From Nocardia sp. CC227C (lineage in GTDB: Bacteria > Actinomycetota > Actinomycetes > Mycobacteriales > Mycobacteriaceae), in NCBI RefSeq assembly GCF_030767025.1, contig NZ_JASITE010000019.1, positions 60,927-124,926 on the forward strand: DNA of 64,000 nt. Reading direction: 5' to 3'. Both the position numbers and the translations under genes were made by a program. Shown here piece by piece: positions 35,439 through 43,846 of the stretch. Below the pieces are notes generated by a model. It ran no database searches. It had not been told where the DNA came from and saw only the letters and a list, made by a program, of their open reading frames with translations. Numbering within the stretch: position 1 is the stretch's first letter; the number at the start of each line of letters is the position of its first letter.

Positions 35439-36047
35439 CTACTCGGCGGCCGGTTCGGGTTTGCGGCCGGCCAGGCCGCGCCAGGCCAGGTTGTCCAGCA
35501 GGTCGACGGCCTGCCGGACCTCCACCTCGCCGCTGGCGACCCGGTCGGCGATGGCCTCGCCCGCGCCGATCACCGCGACGGACACGATCTCGAAATTGGT
35601 GCCCGGCTCCGCGTATTTGGCGCTGGATTCCAGCAGTTTGGCGGTGAGTTCGATGATCCGGTCACGGCTGTTGATGATGTCCGGCGCGAACGGCTGCTGG
35701 TTCAGCGCCTGCCGGTAGAGCACCTGCCAGGACAGCCGATTGTTGTCGACGTAGGACAGGAAGGCCTCGAGGCCCGCTCGCAACTGTTCGTGCGGGGTCA
35801 GCTTGGGGTTGCCCGCCACCGCCACGGCCTCGATGAAGCGCATGCTCTCGCGGTGGATGCAGGCGCGGAACAGTTCGTCCTTGGAGCCGTAGTACAGGTA
35901 CAGCATGGGCTTGGAGATCTTGGCCTCGGCCGCGATCGCGTCCATGGAGGTGTCGTGATAGCCCTTGTGCGAGAACACCGTAACGGCGGCGTCCAGCATC
36001 TGCTGCTCACGAACCGCCCGGGGTAGCCGCTTCGTTCCGCCTGCCAT
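35439..36047 (-). CDS. TetR-family transcriptional regulator
   Basis: 202 residues. The N-terminal HTH is typical: MLDAAVTVFSHKGYHDTSMDAIAAEAKISKPMLYLYYGSKDELF (about 17-60). The C-terminal ligand and dimer domain is generic. Resembles Rv0238 in position near lpqI. ATG 36047 follows AGGAG. A CTTAC-N6-GTAAG palindrome 32-47 bp upstream suggests autoregulation, and the related palindrome at 32822 makes fadA2/fabG4-htdX the probable target. The ligand could be an acyl-CoA; that is inference. Confidence 0.88.
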   Translation of the reverse strand: MAGGTKRLPRAVREQQMLDAAVTVFSHKGYHDTSMDAIAAEAKISKPMLYLYYGSKDELFRACIHRESMRFIEAVAVAGNPKLTPHEQLRAGLEAFLSYVDNNRLSWQVLYRQALNQQPFAPDIINSRDRIIELTAKLLESSAKYAEPGTNFEIVSVAVIGAGEAIADRVASGEVEVRQAVDLLDNLAWRGLAGRKPEPAAE

Positions 36048-36078
36048 CCACACTCCTAGGACATGTCGAAACCCTTAT

Positions 36079-36094
36079 CTTACTCCATGGTAAG
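36079..36094. promoter_or_regulatory. Candidate TetR autoregulatory operator
   Basis: CTTAC-TCCATG-GTAAG, 5-bp arms, in front of tetR. The CTTACTC half matches that of the 32822 palindrome. Confidence 0.55.
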
Positions 36095-36182
36095 TTTCGC
36101 GAGCTCAACATTGCGGAAGATTCGCTCGCGATACGCACCGTGCAGCGTCGACAAGGGCTTCCCGGTCGGAGTCGTCGAGACG

Positions 36183-37343
36183 TCAGCAGCGCGGCCCAGT
36201 GCCCTTGAACTTTGCCATGCGAAGTACCGAGGCATCCACCTGGCTACCCGGCAGGCGGCCGCTGGCGACGGCCTGCTCGAGCCGGTCGAGCACGCTCGTC
36301 ACCGCGTCCGTGGTAATCCACAGAGCATTGTCCGCCCCCGCGACCAGGGCGGATTCCACCGCCTCCGCGATCGACATCCGACTGGTGATGGCCGCCATGC
36401 CGCCGAGATCATCGGTGAAGATCACGCCGTCGAAGGGTGCCGCACCGTAGCCGGTACCCGTGCGCAGCAGCGCCATCACCTCCGGACTGATGCTCGCGGG
36501 CACATCCGGGGTGGTGAGACCCGGCACGTCGAGATGGCCGATCATGACCGCCGCCCCGGATTCGACCAGCCCCCGGAACGGCACCAGGTCGCGGTCCCGC
36601 AGCTGCGCCAGCGGCGGCGTGCGCACCGCGCCGGTGTGCGAATCGCCCGAGCCCGCGCCGTGCCCCGGGAAGTGCTTCATGACCGTGCCGACCCCGGCCT
36701 CGTTCATGGCGCGGATGAAGGCGGCGGCGTACTCCGTGACCACCTGGGGATCGTCGGAGTAGGACCGGTCGCCGATCACCGAGTCGTCGGGCTGGTTGCT
36801 CACGTCCACATCGGGCGCGAAGTCCACGGTGATGCCGAGTGCCTTCATCTTCCGGCCGCGCTCCAGGCTGAGCCGGTAGTACTCGTCCACGCTCATGGTC
36901 TGCGCGACCACCCGCGCCGACGGAGCCGAGCCGATGAGGTCGCGCAGCCGCGACACCCGGCCGCCCTCCTCGTCGACGGTCACCATGAGCGGGGTGCGCG
37001 ACGCCGCCAGCACCGCGTCGATCTGGTTCTGGGCCAGCAGCGCCTTGTCGGTCCAGCCGCCCACGAAGATGCCGCCCACTCCTTCGGTGCGCACCACGTT
37101 CTCCGCGTCCGCGGCATCGGTGACGCCCACGGTGATCAGCTGTGCCAGCTTCTGTCGCAGCGTGAACTGCGCCAGATAGCCCGCGGCGCAATCCTGTTGC
37201 GCCACAGTGCTGGTCGCTCCGGTGGTGGTGTCGCTGGAACCGGTGGTGGTGGAGGTCCGGTCGGCGGTCGTCTCGCCGCCGCCGGAGCAGGCGGTCAGCA
37301 TTACCGCGGCCATGGCGAGCACGATCCCGGGGAAGATGCGCAT
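36183..37343 (-). CDS. lpqI: Lipoprotein beta-N-acetylglucosaminidase LpqI/NagZ
   Basis: 386 residues, GH3 family. Signal peptide MRIFPGIVLAMAAVMLTAC with lipobox LTAC (Cys 19), then a Thr/Ser-rich linker and the TIM barrel. The NagZ His-containing loop is seen as KHFPGHGAGSGDSHTG and the nucleophile region as FTDDLGGM. Releases N-acetylglucosamine from muropeptides in cell-wall recycling. Length and lipobox match Rv0237. Start ATG 37343. Confidence 0.93.
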   Translation of the reverse strand: MRIFPGIVLAMAAVMLTACSGGGETTADRTSTTTGSSDTTTGATSTVAQQDCAAGYLAQFTLRQKLAQLITVGVTDAADAENVVRTEGVGGIFVGGWTDKALLAQNQIDAVLAASRTPLMVTVDEEGGRVSRLRDLIGSAPSARVVAQTMSVDEYYRLSLERGRKMKALGITVDFAPDVDVSNQPDDSVIGDRSYSDDPQVVTEYAAAFIRAMNEAGVGTVMKHFPGHGAGSGDSHTGAVRTPPLAQLRDRDLVPFRGLVESGAAVMIGHLDVPGLTTPDVPASISPEVMALLRTGTGYGAAPFDGVIFTDDLGGMAAITSRMSIAEAVESALVAGADNALWITTDAVTSVLDRLEQAVASGRLPGSQVDASVLRMAKFKGTGPRC

Positions 37344-37467
37344 GCCCCGACCGTAGCCGCCACCGGCGCGGCCGCCCACCCGACTCCGGGCGCGGCGGCC
37401 ACCGACGCGCCCCGAGTCGACCCGAGCGGCGGGGCGGCCGGTATGACCGCGGCCATGTGCGCGGCGG

Positions 37468-38496
37468 CTATGCCCCGGGCAGCTCATGGTGCCCGCCGAA
37501 CGCCTGGCGCATGGCGGAGAGCACCTTGTCGGCGTAGAGCGATTCACCGCGCGAGGAGAAGCGCTGGAAGAGCGCGGCGGCGAGCACGGGCGCGGGCACT
37601 CCCTCGTCGATGGCGGCGTCGAGGGTCCAGCGGCCCTCACCGGAGTCGGAGACGCGACCGCCGAAGGAGTCCAGATTCGGGTCGGCGTGCAGTTCGGCCG
37701 CGGTGAGGTCGAGCAGCCAGGAGGCGACCACCGAACCGCGCCGCCATACCTCGGTGACCTCGGGGATGTCGATGTCGTAGCGGTAGTGCTCGGGATGTTC
37801 GAGCGGGGTCACCTCGGCGGAGTGCTCGGTGTCGAGGTGCTTGCCCACATTGGCCTTGTGCAGGATGTTCATCCCCTCGGCGTAGGCGGCCATGGCCCCG
37901 TACTCGATGCCGTTGTGCACCATCTTCACGAAGTGGCCCGCGCCCGCCGGGCCGCAGTGCAGATAGCCCTGCTCGGCGGGTGACGGTTCGCCGGTGCGGC
38001 CGGGGGTGCGCGGCGCGGCCTCGACCCCGGGCGCGATGGATTTCAGCAGCGGTTCGAGGTATTCCACCTGTTCGGCCTCGCCGCCGATCATCAGGCAGAA
38101 GCCGCGGTCACGGCCGAAGACGCCGCCCGAGGTGCCGATGTCCAGGTAGTGAATGCCCTTGGGCCGCAGCGCTTCCGCCCGTGCGATGTCCTCGTGGTAG
38201 CGGCTGTTGCCGCCGTCGATGACGATGTCGCCGGGTTCGAGCAGATCGGCGAGCTGGTCGATGACCGCGCCGGTGGCCCCGGCCGGGATCATCACCCAGA
38301 CCACGCGGGGGGTCTCGAGCATGGCCACGAACTTCGGCAGATCGGTGGTGCCGGAGAAGCGGTCGCCGAGTTCCGCGCCGAGTTCGTCGATCAGCGGGCT
38401 GTCGCGGTCGTACCCCACCGCGGTGTGCCCGGCGGCGGCGATGCGGCGCACGATATTGGCGCCCATCCGGCCCAGGCCGATCATTCCCAGCTGCAT
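37468..38496 (-). CDS. gnd: 6-phosphogluconate dehydrogenase (decarboxylating), short form
   Basis: 342 residues, like the short Gnd2 type. Oxidatively decarboxylates 6-phosphogluconate to ribulose 5-phosphate. Rossmann motif MIGLGRMGANIV (about 5-16), substrate region DIGTSGGVFGRDRGF and KMVHNGIEYG with the catalytic Lys/Asn, then EVWRRGSV. The ATG at 38496 has GGGAG at proper distance; ATG 38502 lies right on it and is less likely. Confidence 0.93.
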   Translation of the reverse strand: MQLGMIGLGRMGANIVRRIAAAGHTAVGYDRDSPLIDELGAELGDRFSGTTDLPKFVAMLETPRVVWVMIPAGATGAVIDQLADLLEPGDIVIDGGNSRYHEDIARAEALRPKGIHYLDIGTSGGVFGRDRGFCLMIGGEAEQVEYLEPLLKSIAPGVEAAPRTPGRTGEPSPAEQGYLHCGPAGAGHFVKMVHNGIEYGAMAAYAEGMNILHKANVGKHLDTEHSAEVTPLEHPEHYRYDIDIPEVTEVWRRGSVVASWLLDLTAAELHADPNLDSFGGRVSDSGEGRWTLDAAIDEGVPAPVLAAALFQRFSSRGESLYADKVLSAMRQAFGGHHELPGA

Positions 38497-38830
38497 ACTC
38501 ATCTCCCTCGAGTCGTCTCGATCCTCGGCTACGCCGAGCGCTGCGGTAGCAACCTCCTCGATTGTCCCGCTCGCCGGTTTCGAGTTTTTTCCGGGATTCC
38601 CGTGCGAGGGGTGTAACGCACGCTGACGGGGCTCGATAGAGAGGGTGGCTCCGTGCTGTTGCCAGACCCCCGACCCGGCAACCGCACGGGGCTCTTCGCT
38701 TGTTCAGTGACCTGTTGCACAGGGTTTGCTGTTGGCCAGGGAATCGTCGGATGCCGGTGTCTCCCACTATGGTGTGCGGTGAACTCGCGCGTGCGGGTGC
38801 CCTTTTCTCCGACCATCGGGAGGGTGGTTC
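38497..38830. other. 334-bp divergent intergenic region
   Basis: Between gnd and the VanW gene. A TATGGT box near 38769 could be a -10 for the VanW gene but has no clear -35. GGGAGGG sits just before the GTG at 38831. A CGTGCTGTTGC / GCAACCGCACG imperfect inverted repeat lies near 38652-38685. No RNA gene seen. Confidence 0.4.
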
Positions 38831-40654
38831 GTGACCAGCGGATCCAGTACCGGTCGCCACACGCCGACTCGGAATACCGTCCCGGAGCCCGAGCCCGGTA
38901 CGCGGTTGCTGAACTCGGCCACCGCCCGCCGCGCCGGAATCGCAGCCGGTGTGCTGATGGCGCTGTCCGGTATCGCCTACGCCGCGGACTGGGCGATGTC
39001 CTCCGGCGAGGTGCCGCGCGGGGTGCAGGTGGCGGGCATCGACATCGGCGGCATGGACCGTGCCGCCGCGCAGTCCGCCCTGGAACTGGAGCTGAACAGC
39101 CGGGCCACCCAACCGCTGACCGTCCGTGTCGGCGACGAGAGCGTGGATATCGTGCCCGCCAATGCCGGGCTGGGGGTGGACTGGAACGCCACCTGGGACC
39201 GGATCGGCGGTCAGCCGCTCAACCCGTTCGTCCGGCTGGCGTCGCTGTTCACCGATCGCACGGTGTCCCCGGTCGCCGATGTCGACGACGCGGCGCTGGA
39301 CCGGCAGGTACAGGAGCTGCGCGCCCTCGATCGCCAGCCGGTCGAGGGCACCGTGCGTTTCGAGGACGCCAGACCCGTGCCGGTGTATCCGGTACCCGGT
39401 CGGGTACTGGACGCACCGGCCGCCCGCACCGCGCTGCTCACGCACTGGGCCGACGGCGGCGTCCTGGATCTGCCGGTGATCTCGACCCCCGCGGAGGTGA
39501 CCCAGCAGGGTGTGGACACCGCGGTGAGCACTCTCGCCGAACCCGCCATGCGATCGGCGGTGACCTTCACCGGCAAGGGCGGAAACGGGACCCTGGAACC
39601 GGCGCAGCTCGCGGGCGTGCTGCGCTTCACCCCCGACGGTCACGGCGGCTTGGCCCTCGGCTACGACAACGACGCCGCGATCGCCGTGCTCGCACCGCAG
39701 CTGGCGCCGACCGAGGTGGAGCCGAAGGACGCCACCTTCACCCCCGCCGGCAACGACCGACTCACCCTGGTGCCCGCCGTGGTGGGTGACAAGATCTCCT
39801 GGCCGAGAACGCTCGAGGCACTGCCGGGGCTGGTGAGCGCGACCGGCGAGCGCTCCGCCGCGGTGGTGTACGAGCCGGTGCAGCCCGCGCTGACCACCGA
39901 GGCCGCCGAGAAGCTGGGACTGGTCGAGGTGGTGGGCTCGTTCACCACCGGCGGGTTCACCGGTCCGTCGGGCGTCAATATCCGCACCGTGGCCGCCAAG
40001 GTGAACGGGGCGATCGTGCTGCCCGGAGATACCTTCTCGCTCAACGGTTTCACCGGTCCGCGCGGCGCGGCCGAGGGCTATGTGGAGTCCGGCATCATCG
40101 ACAAGGGCCGCCCCAGCACCGCGGTCGGCGGCGGCATCAGCCAATTCGCCACTACGCTCTACAACGCCGCCTACTTCGCCGGTATGGAGGATGCGGGGCA
40201 TACCGAGCACAGCTACTACATCTCGCGCTATCCGGCCGCCCGCGAGGCCACGGTCTTCGACGGTGCGATCGACCTGCAATTCCGCAACAACACCCCGCAC
40301 GGCGTCTTCATCGAGGCCACCGCCGACAGCTCCACCGTGACCGTGCGCCTGTGGAGCACCAAAACCGTTGACGTGGAATCCATCCCGGGCCCGCGCACCA
40401 AGGAAACCGAGCCGACCACCATCACCCTCCCCAAGGGCGACGACTGCATCGCCACCGACGGCGCTCCCGGTTTCACCACCTCCGACACCCGTGTCATCCG
40501 CGACTACCGCACCGGCGCGGAGATCTCCCGCCACACCCGCACGGTGAAGTACGACCCCATCCCGGTCGTCAAGTGCGTAGCGCCGGGCGAGGATTCGGGC
40601 GAGGATTCGGACGCGGACTCGAACGCGGACTCAGGCGAAGACTCGGACCGGTAA
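38831..40654 (+). CDS. VanW-family cell-wall protein with peptidoglycan-binding-like domain
   Basis: 607 residues. N-terminal membrane anchor near residues 37-55 (AGIAAGVLMALSGIAYAADWA), then extracytoplasmic repeats of the YoaR/PG_binding_4 type (VQVAGIDIGGMDRAAAQSALE) and a C-terminal VanW domain (GDTFSLNGFTGPRGAAEGY, AVGGGISQFATTLYNAAYFAG, HGVFIEA). Ends in an acidic Glu/Asp-Ser tail made of EDS, DADS and NADS units. The role of VanW proteins is unsettled; envelope maintenance is likely. Confidence 0.87.
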   Translation: MTSGSSTGRHTPTRNTVPEPEPGTRLLNSATARRAGIAAGVLMALSGIAYAADWAMSSGEVPRGVQVAGIDIGGMDRAAAQSALELELNSRATQPLTVRVGDESVDIVPANAGLGVDWNATWDRIGGQPLNPFVRLASLFTDRTVSPVADVDDAALDRQVQELRALDRQPVEGTVRFEDARPVPVYPVPGRVLDAPAARTALLTHWADGGVLDLPVISTPAEVTQQGVDTAVSTLAEPAMRSAVTFTGKGGNGTLEPAQLAGVLRFTPDGHGGLALGYDNDAAIAVLAPQLAPTEVEPKDATFTPAGNDRLTLVPAVVGDKISWPRTLEALPGLVSATGERSAAVVYEPVQPALTTEAAEKLGLVEVVGSFTTGGFTGPSGVNIRTVAAKVNGAIVLPGDTFSLNGFTGPRGAAEGYVESGIIDKGRPSTAVGGGISQFATTLYNAAYFAGMEDAGHTEHSYYISRYPAAREATVFDGAIDLQFRNNTPHGVFIEATADSSTVTVRLWSTKTVDVESIPGPRTKETEPTTITLPKGDDCIATDGAPGFTTSDTRVIRDYRTGAEISRHTRTVKYDPIPVVKCVAPGEDSGEDSDADSNADSGEDSDR

Positions 40655-40690
40655 ACCTCCCTCCGGCCGAAACTCTCCCCGGCACAACAC

Positions 40691-40725
40691 CATCGGGTTA
40701 TCCACCAACTGTGGATAACCCGATG
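40691..40725. terminator. Hairpin carrying DnaA-box-like sequences
   Basis: Perfect 15-bp stem (40691-40705 with 40711-40725) and 5-base loop, 36 bases after the VanW stop. The right arm contains TGTGGATAA, i.e. TTATCCACA on the minus strand; the left arm has TTATCCACC; CTGTGGAGAA follows at 40731. Confidence 0.6.
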
Positions 40726-40837
40726 CACAACTGTGGAGAACCGATGTGAGTTGTAACCTCACGAAACCGAACCGACACATGCCGTTGGCCGCCTGGACAA
40801 CGTGGCCGGGCCACACAGCACTGCGGCCCCGACACAG

Positions 40838-40868
40838 CACTGCGGCCCGGGATCGCCGGGCCGCAGTG
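40838..40868 (-). terminator. Hairpin downstream of fadE5
   Basis: Perfect 13-bp stem (40838-40850 with 40856-40868), 5-base loop. A partial duplicate of its left arm (CACTGCGGCCC) lies about 20 bp to the left. Confidence 0.55.
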
Positions 40869-40898
40869 TTTCCGGTATGGAATTCGTGGATCACCCAG

Positions 40899-41015
40899 GG
40901 TGACGACTGATTTCGTGAGGTCCGGGGTAACTCGCCGGGTACGCCCGAAATCAGTTCCGCTCCCGACCGCCGGCACGCGTGCACGGCGGTCGACGGCACT
41001 CAGCCGTGCGCTGAA
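40899..41015. repeat. Dispersed ~117-bp structured element, copy A
   Basis: About 75-80% identical to 58901-59018. ACTGATTTCG (40906-40915) pairs perfectly with CGAAATCAGT (40946-40955); inside lies GGGGTAACTC-CCGGGTAC, and the 3' part has GACCGCCGGCACGCGT and AGCCGTGCGCTGAA. Confidence 0.75.
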
Positions 41016-41037
41016 TACCCGGAGCGGCGGGACCAGC

Positions 41038-42864
41038 TCAGAAGGCGGCTTCGTCCAGTTCCATGATGTCGTTGTCGAGGTTCGACAGGACGGTGCGGAC
41101 GGAGGTCAGCTCCGGCAGGACATTGCGGGCGAAGAACTGCGCGGTGGCCACCTTGCCCTGGTAGAAGGGCTCGGTCGAGCCGCCGTCGAGAGCCTTGATG
41201 GCGACCTCGGCCTGCGCCAGCAGCTGCCAGCCGATGAGCAGGTCACCCACGGCGAGCAGGAAGCGCACCGAACCCAGGCCGACCTTGTACAGCTCCTTGG
41301 GGTCCTGCTGGGCGCCCATCAGGTGCCCGGTCAGGGTGGCGGCCATGGCCTGCACATCCTCGAGGGCGGTGGCGAGCAGCTTGCGCTCGGCCTTCAGGCG
41401 GCCGTTGCCGCCCTCGCGCTCGATGAACTTCTGCACCTGACCGGCCACGTGGGCCAGCGCCACACCGCGATCGCGGGCGATCTTGCGGAAGAAGAAGTCC
41501 TGCGCCTGGATGGCGGTGGTGCCCTCGTACAGCGAGTCGATCTTGGCGTCGCGGATGTACTGCTCGATCGGGTAGTCCTGCAGGAAGCCGGAGCCACCGA
41601 AGGTCTGCAGCGATTCGGTCAGGTACTGGTAGGCGCGCTCGGAGCCGACACCCTTGACGATGGGCAGCAGCAGGTCGTTGACGCGGAAGGCCAGATCCTT
41701 GTCGGCGCCCGAGACCAGCTCGGCGATATCGGCGTTCTGGTGCGCGGCGGTGTACAGGTACACGGCGCGCAGGCCCTCGGCGTACGCCTTCTGCATGGCC
41801 AGCGAACGACGCACGTCCGGGTGGTGGGTGATGGTGACGCGCGGCGCGGTCTTGTCGGTCATCTGGGTCAGGTCGGCGCCCTGCACACGAGTCTTGGCGT
41901 ACTCGAGGGCATTCAGGTAACCGGTCGACAGGGTGGCGATGGCCTTGGTGCCGACCATCATGCGGGCGTTCTCGATGACGTCGAACATCTGCGCGATGCC
42001 GTTGTGCACCTCGCCGACCAGCCAGCCCTTGGCGGGCACGCCGTGGCCGCCGAAGGTGACCTCACAGGTGGCCGAGACCTTGATGCCCATCTTGTGCTCG
42101 ACATTGGTGACGAACACGCCGTTGCGCTCACCCAGGGTCTGGGTCTCGAAGTCGAAGTGGTACTTCGGCACGTAGAACAGCGACAGGCCCTTGGTGCCCG
42201 GTCCCGCGCCCTCGGGGCGGGCCAGCACCAGGTGCATGATGTTCTCGAACAGGTCGTCGGAGTCACCCGAGGTGATGAAGCGCTTGACGCCCTCGATGTG
42301 CCAGGAGCCGTCCTCCTGCTGCACGGCCTTGGTGCGGCCCGCGCCGACGTCCGAACCGGCGTCCGGCTCGGTCAGCACCATGGTGGCGCCCCAGTTGCGG
42401 TCGGCGATGACCTGCGCCCACTTCTTCTGCTCGTCGGTGCCGTTGTTGTAGAAGACCTGCGCGAAACCGGCGCCGGCGGCGTACATCTGGGCCGCGGGGT
42501 TGGCGCCGAGGATCATTTCGCCCAGCGCCCAGCCGATGACGCTCGGGGCGCCGAGGCCGCCGAGCTCCTCGCGCACCGGAACCTTGGACCAGCCGCCGTC
42601 CTCGAGCGCCTTGTAGGACTTCTTGAAGGACTCCGGCAGGGTGACCGTGTGGGTGGCCGGATCGAAGGTCGGCGGGTTGCGGTCGGCGTCGGCGAAGGAC
42701 TCCGCGAGCGGGCCCTCGGCGAGGCGGCGGACCTCCGCCAGCATTTCCTTCACGGTCTCGGTGTCGAGATCACCGTAGGCGCCGCCGTCCAGGAGGCTGC
42801 CGATGCCGAGCACCTCGAAGAGGTTGAACTCGAGGTCGCGAACATTGCTCTTGTAGTGACCCAT
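41038..42864 (-). CDS. fadE5: Acyl-CoA dehydrogenase FadE5
   Basis: 608 residues, near identical in plan to Rv0244c (611). FAD-dependent alpha,beta-dehydrogenation of acyl-CoA. Starts MGHYKSNVRDLEFNLFEVLG as in the family, then MVLTEPDAGSDVGAGRTKA (FAD site), KRFITSGDSDDLFENI, and SLYEGTTAIQAQDFFFRKI with the catalytic Glu in YEGT. Ends NDIMELDEAAF. ATG 42864 is chosen by homology; ATG 42885 is possible. A palindrome at 42964-42996 lies upstream. Confidence 0.96.
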   Translation of the reverse strand: MGHYKSNVRDLEFNLFEVLGIGSLLDGGAYGDLDTETVKEMLAEVRRLAEGPLAESFADADRNPPTFDPATHTVTLPESFKKSYKALEDGGWSKVPVREELGGLGAPSVIGWALGEMILGANPAAQMYAAGAGFAQVFYNNGTDEQKKWAQVIADRNWGATMVLTEPDAGSDVGAGRTKAVQQEDGSWHIEGVKRFITSGDSDDLFENIMHLVLARPEGAGPGTKGLSLFYVPKYHFDFETQTLGERNGVFVTNVEHKMGIKVSATCEVTFGGHGVPAKGWLVGEVHNGIAQMFDVIENARMMVGTKAIATLSTGYLNALEYAKTRVQGADLTQMTDKTAPRVTITHHPDVRRSLAMQKAYAEGLRAVYLYTAAHQNADIAELVSGADKDLAFRVNDLLLPIVKGVGSERAYQYLTESLQTFGGSGFLQDYPIEQYIRDAKIDSLYEGTTAIQAQDFFFRKIARDRGVALAHVAGQVQKFIEREGGNGRLKAERKLLATALEDVQAMAATLTGHLMGAQQDPKELYKVGLGSVRFLLAVGDLLIGWQLLAQAEVAIKALDGGSTEPFYQGKVATAQFFARNVLPELTSVRTVLSNLDNDIMELDEAAF

Positions 42865-42963
42865 GGCCGTGTACTCACTCTCCATTGAGATGGGTGCGGT
42901 TCGGTGCTTGCCGTTCCCGCCCGTCGGTCCTCCGGCTAGACAGCGTAAAGGCAGGCTACTAGC

Positions 42964-42996
42964 GGGTAACTTATGCGCCATGTTACCCACGGGTAA
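42964..42996. promoter_or_regulatory. Three-half-site operator upstream of fadE5
   Basis: GGGTAAC (42964-42970) and GTTACCC (42982-42988) are perfect inverted arms 11 bp apart; TTACCC-AC-GGGTAA (42983-42996) overlaps the second. Located 100-132 bp upstream of fadE5 and upstream of the hydrolase at 43144. Confidence 0.65.
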
Positions 42997-43143
42997 GGCC
43001 GTCGCCAAGAACATCTCGGCGCAATGTGACGAGAAGCACGCGGGTTGCTGAAACCGTGCAGATCGGACACCGTGGCAATTGCCGGGCGGCCCGGCGGGGT
43101 GTGGCGCGCCCGGGTCGCCCGATCCGGTGGATACCGTGCGTTC

Positions 43144-43749
43144 ATGCGCATCGAGACGAGTGCCGGAACGGCCGAGGTGGAGATCGCCCGACCCGCCCGC
43201 AAGGCGGCCTTCCTGCTGGTGCTGACCCACGGATCCGGCGGCGGGACGGATGCGAAAGACCTGCTCGCCGTGCGCGACCGGGCGCTCGGGCTTGGCGGTG
43301 CGGTGGCCCTGGTGACCCAGCCCTACCGGGTGGCGGGACGCCGCGCACCCGGATCGGCGGCCGTGCAGGATGCGGCCTGGGTGGAGATCATCGCCGCCCT
43401 GCGCAAGAAGTTCGCGAAGATCCCCCTGATCCAGGGCGGCCGCAGCAATGGCGCGCGGGTGGCCTGCCGCACCGCCCACGCGGTCGGGGCGCGCGGTGTG
43501 GTCGCGCTGTCGTTCCCGCTGCACCCGCCGGGCAAGCCGGAGAAATCACGGCGCGAGGAACTGCTCGCCCCCGGGGATATCGAGGTGGTCGTGGTGAACG
43601 GCGCTCGCGATCCCTTCGGTATCCCGGAACCCGCCGACGCCGCCGAAGTGCGCGTCATCGCCGGGCAGGCACACTCCTATCGCGCGGGTTTCGACGAGAT
43701 CGCCGAGACCGTCGCCCACTGGCTGCGCCGCTGGACCGCGGCAGGCTAG
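43144..43749 (+). CDS. Small alpha/beta hydrolase (dienelactone hydrolase / KANL3-Tex30-like)
   Basis: 201 residues. LLVLTHGSGGGTDAKD carries the HGSG oxyanion loop, GGRSNGARVA the nucleophile elbow (Ser in GRSNG), VVNGARDPFGIP the acid region and AGQAHSY the catalytic His. Substrate unknown. ATG 43144 starts the domain directly. Shares the upstream region with fadE5. Confidence 0.84.
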   Translation: MRIETSAGTAEVEIARPARKAAFLLVLTHGSGGGTDAKDLLAVRDRALGLGGAVALVTQPYRVAGRRAPGSAAVQDAAWVEIIAALRKKFAKIPLIQGGRSNGARVACRTAHAVGARGVVALSFPLHPPGKPEKSRREELLAPGDIEVVVVNGARDPFGIPEPADAAEVRVIAGQAHSYRAGFDEIAETVAHWLRRWTAAG

Positions 43750-43846
43750 CCCCGGTCCCGGTGCGCCGATGAATTTCGGACCGTACCGCCGTCCCCATCG
43801 GTATTCGCCGCACGCAGGTGCGCGAGCCGGAAGAAAGGAATGATCC

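Noticed and set aside
40691..40742. Replication origin
   Set aside because: Only one exact and two near DnaA boxes, no AT-rich unwinding region and no dnaA, dnaN or gyrase genes nearby.
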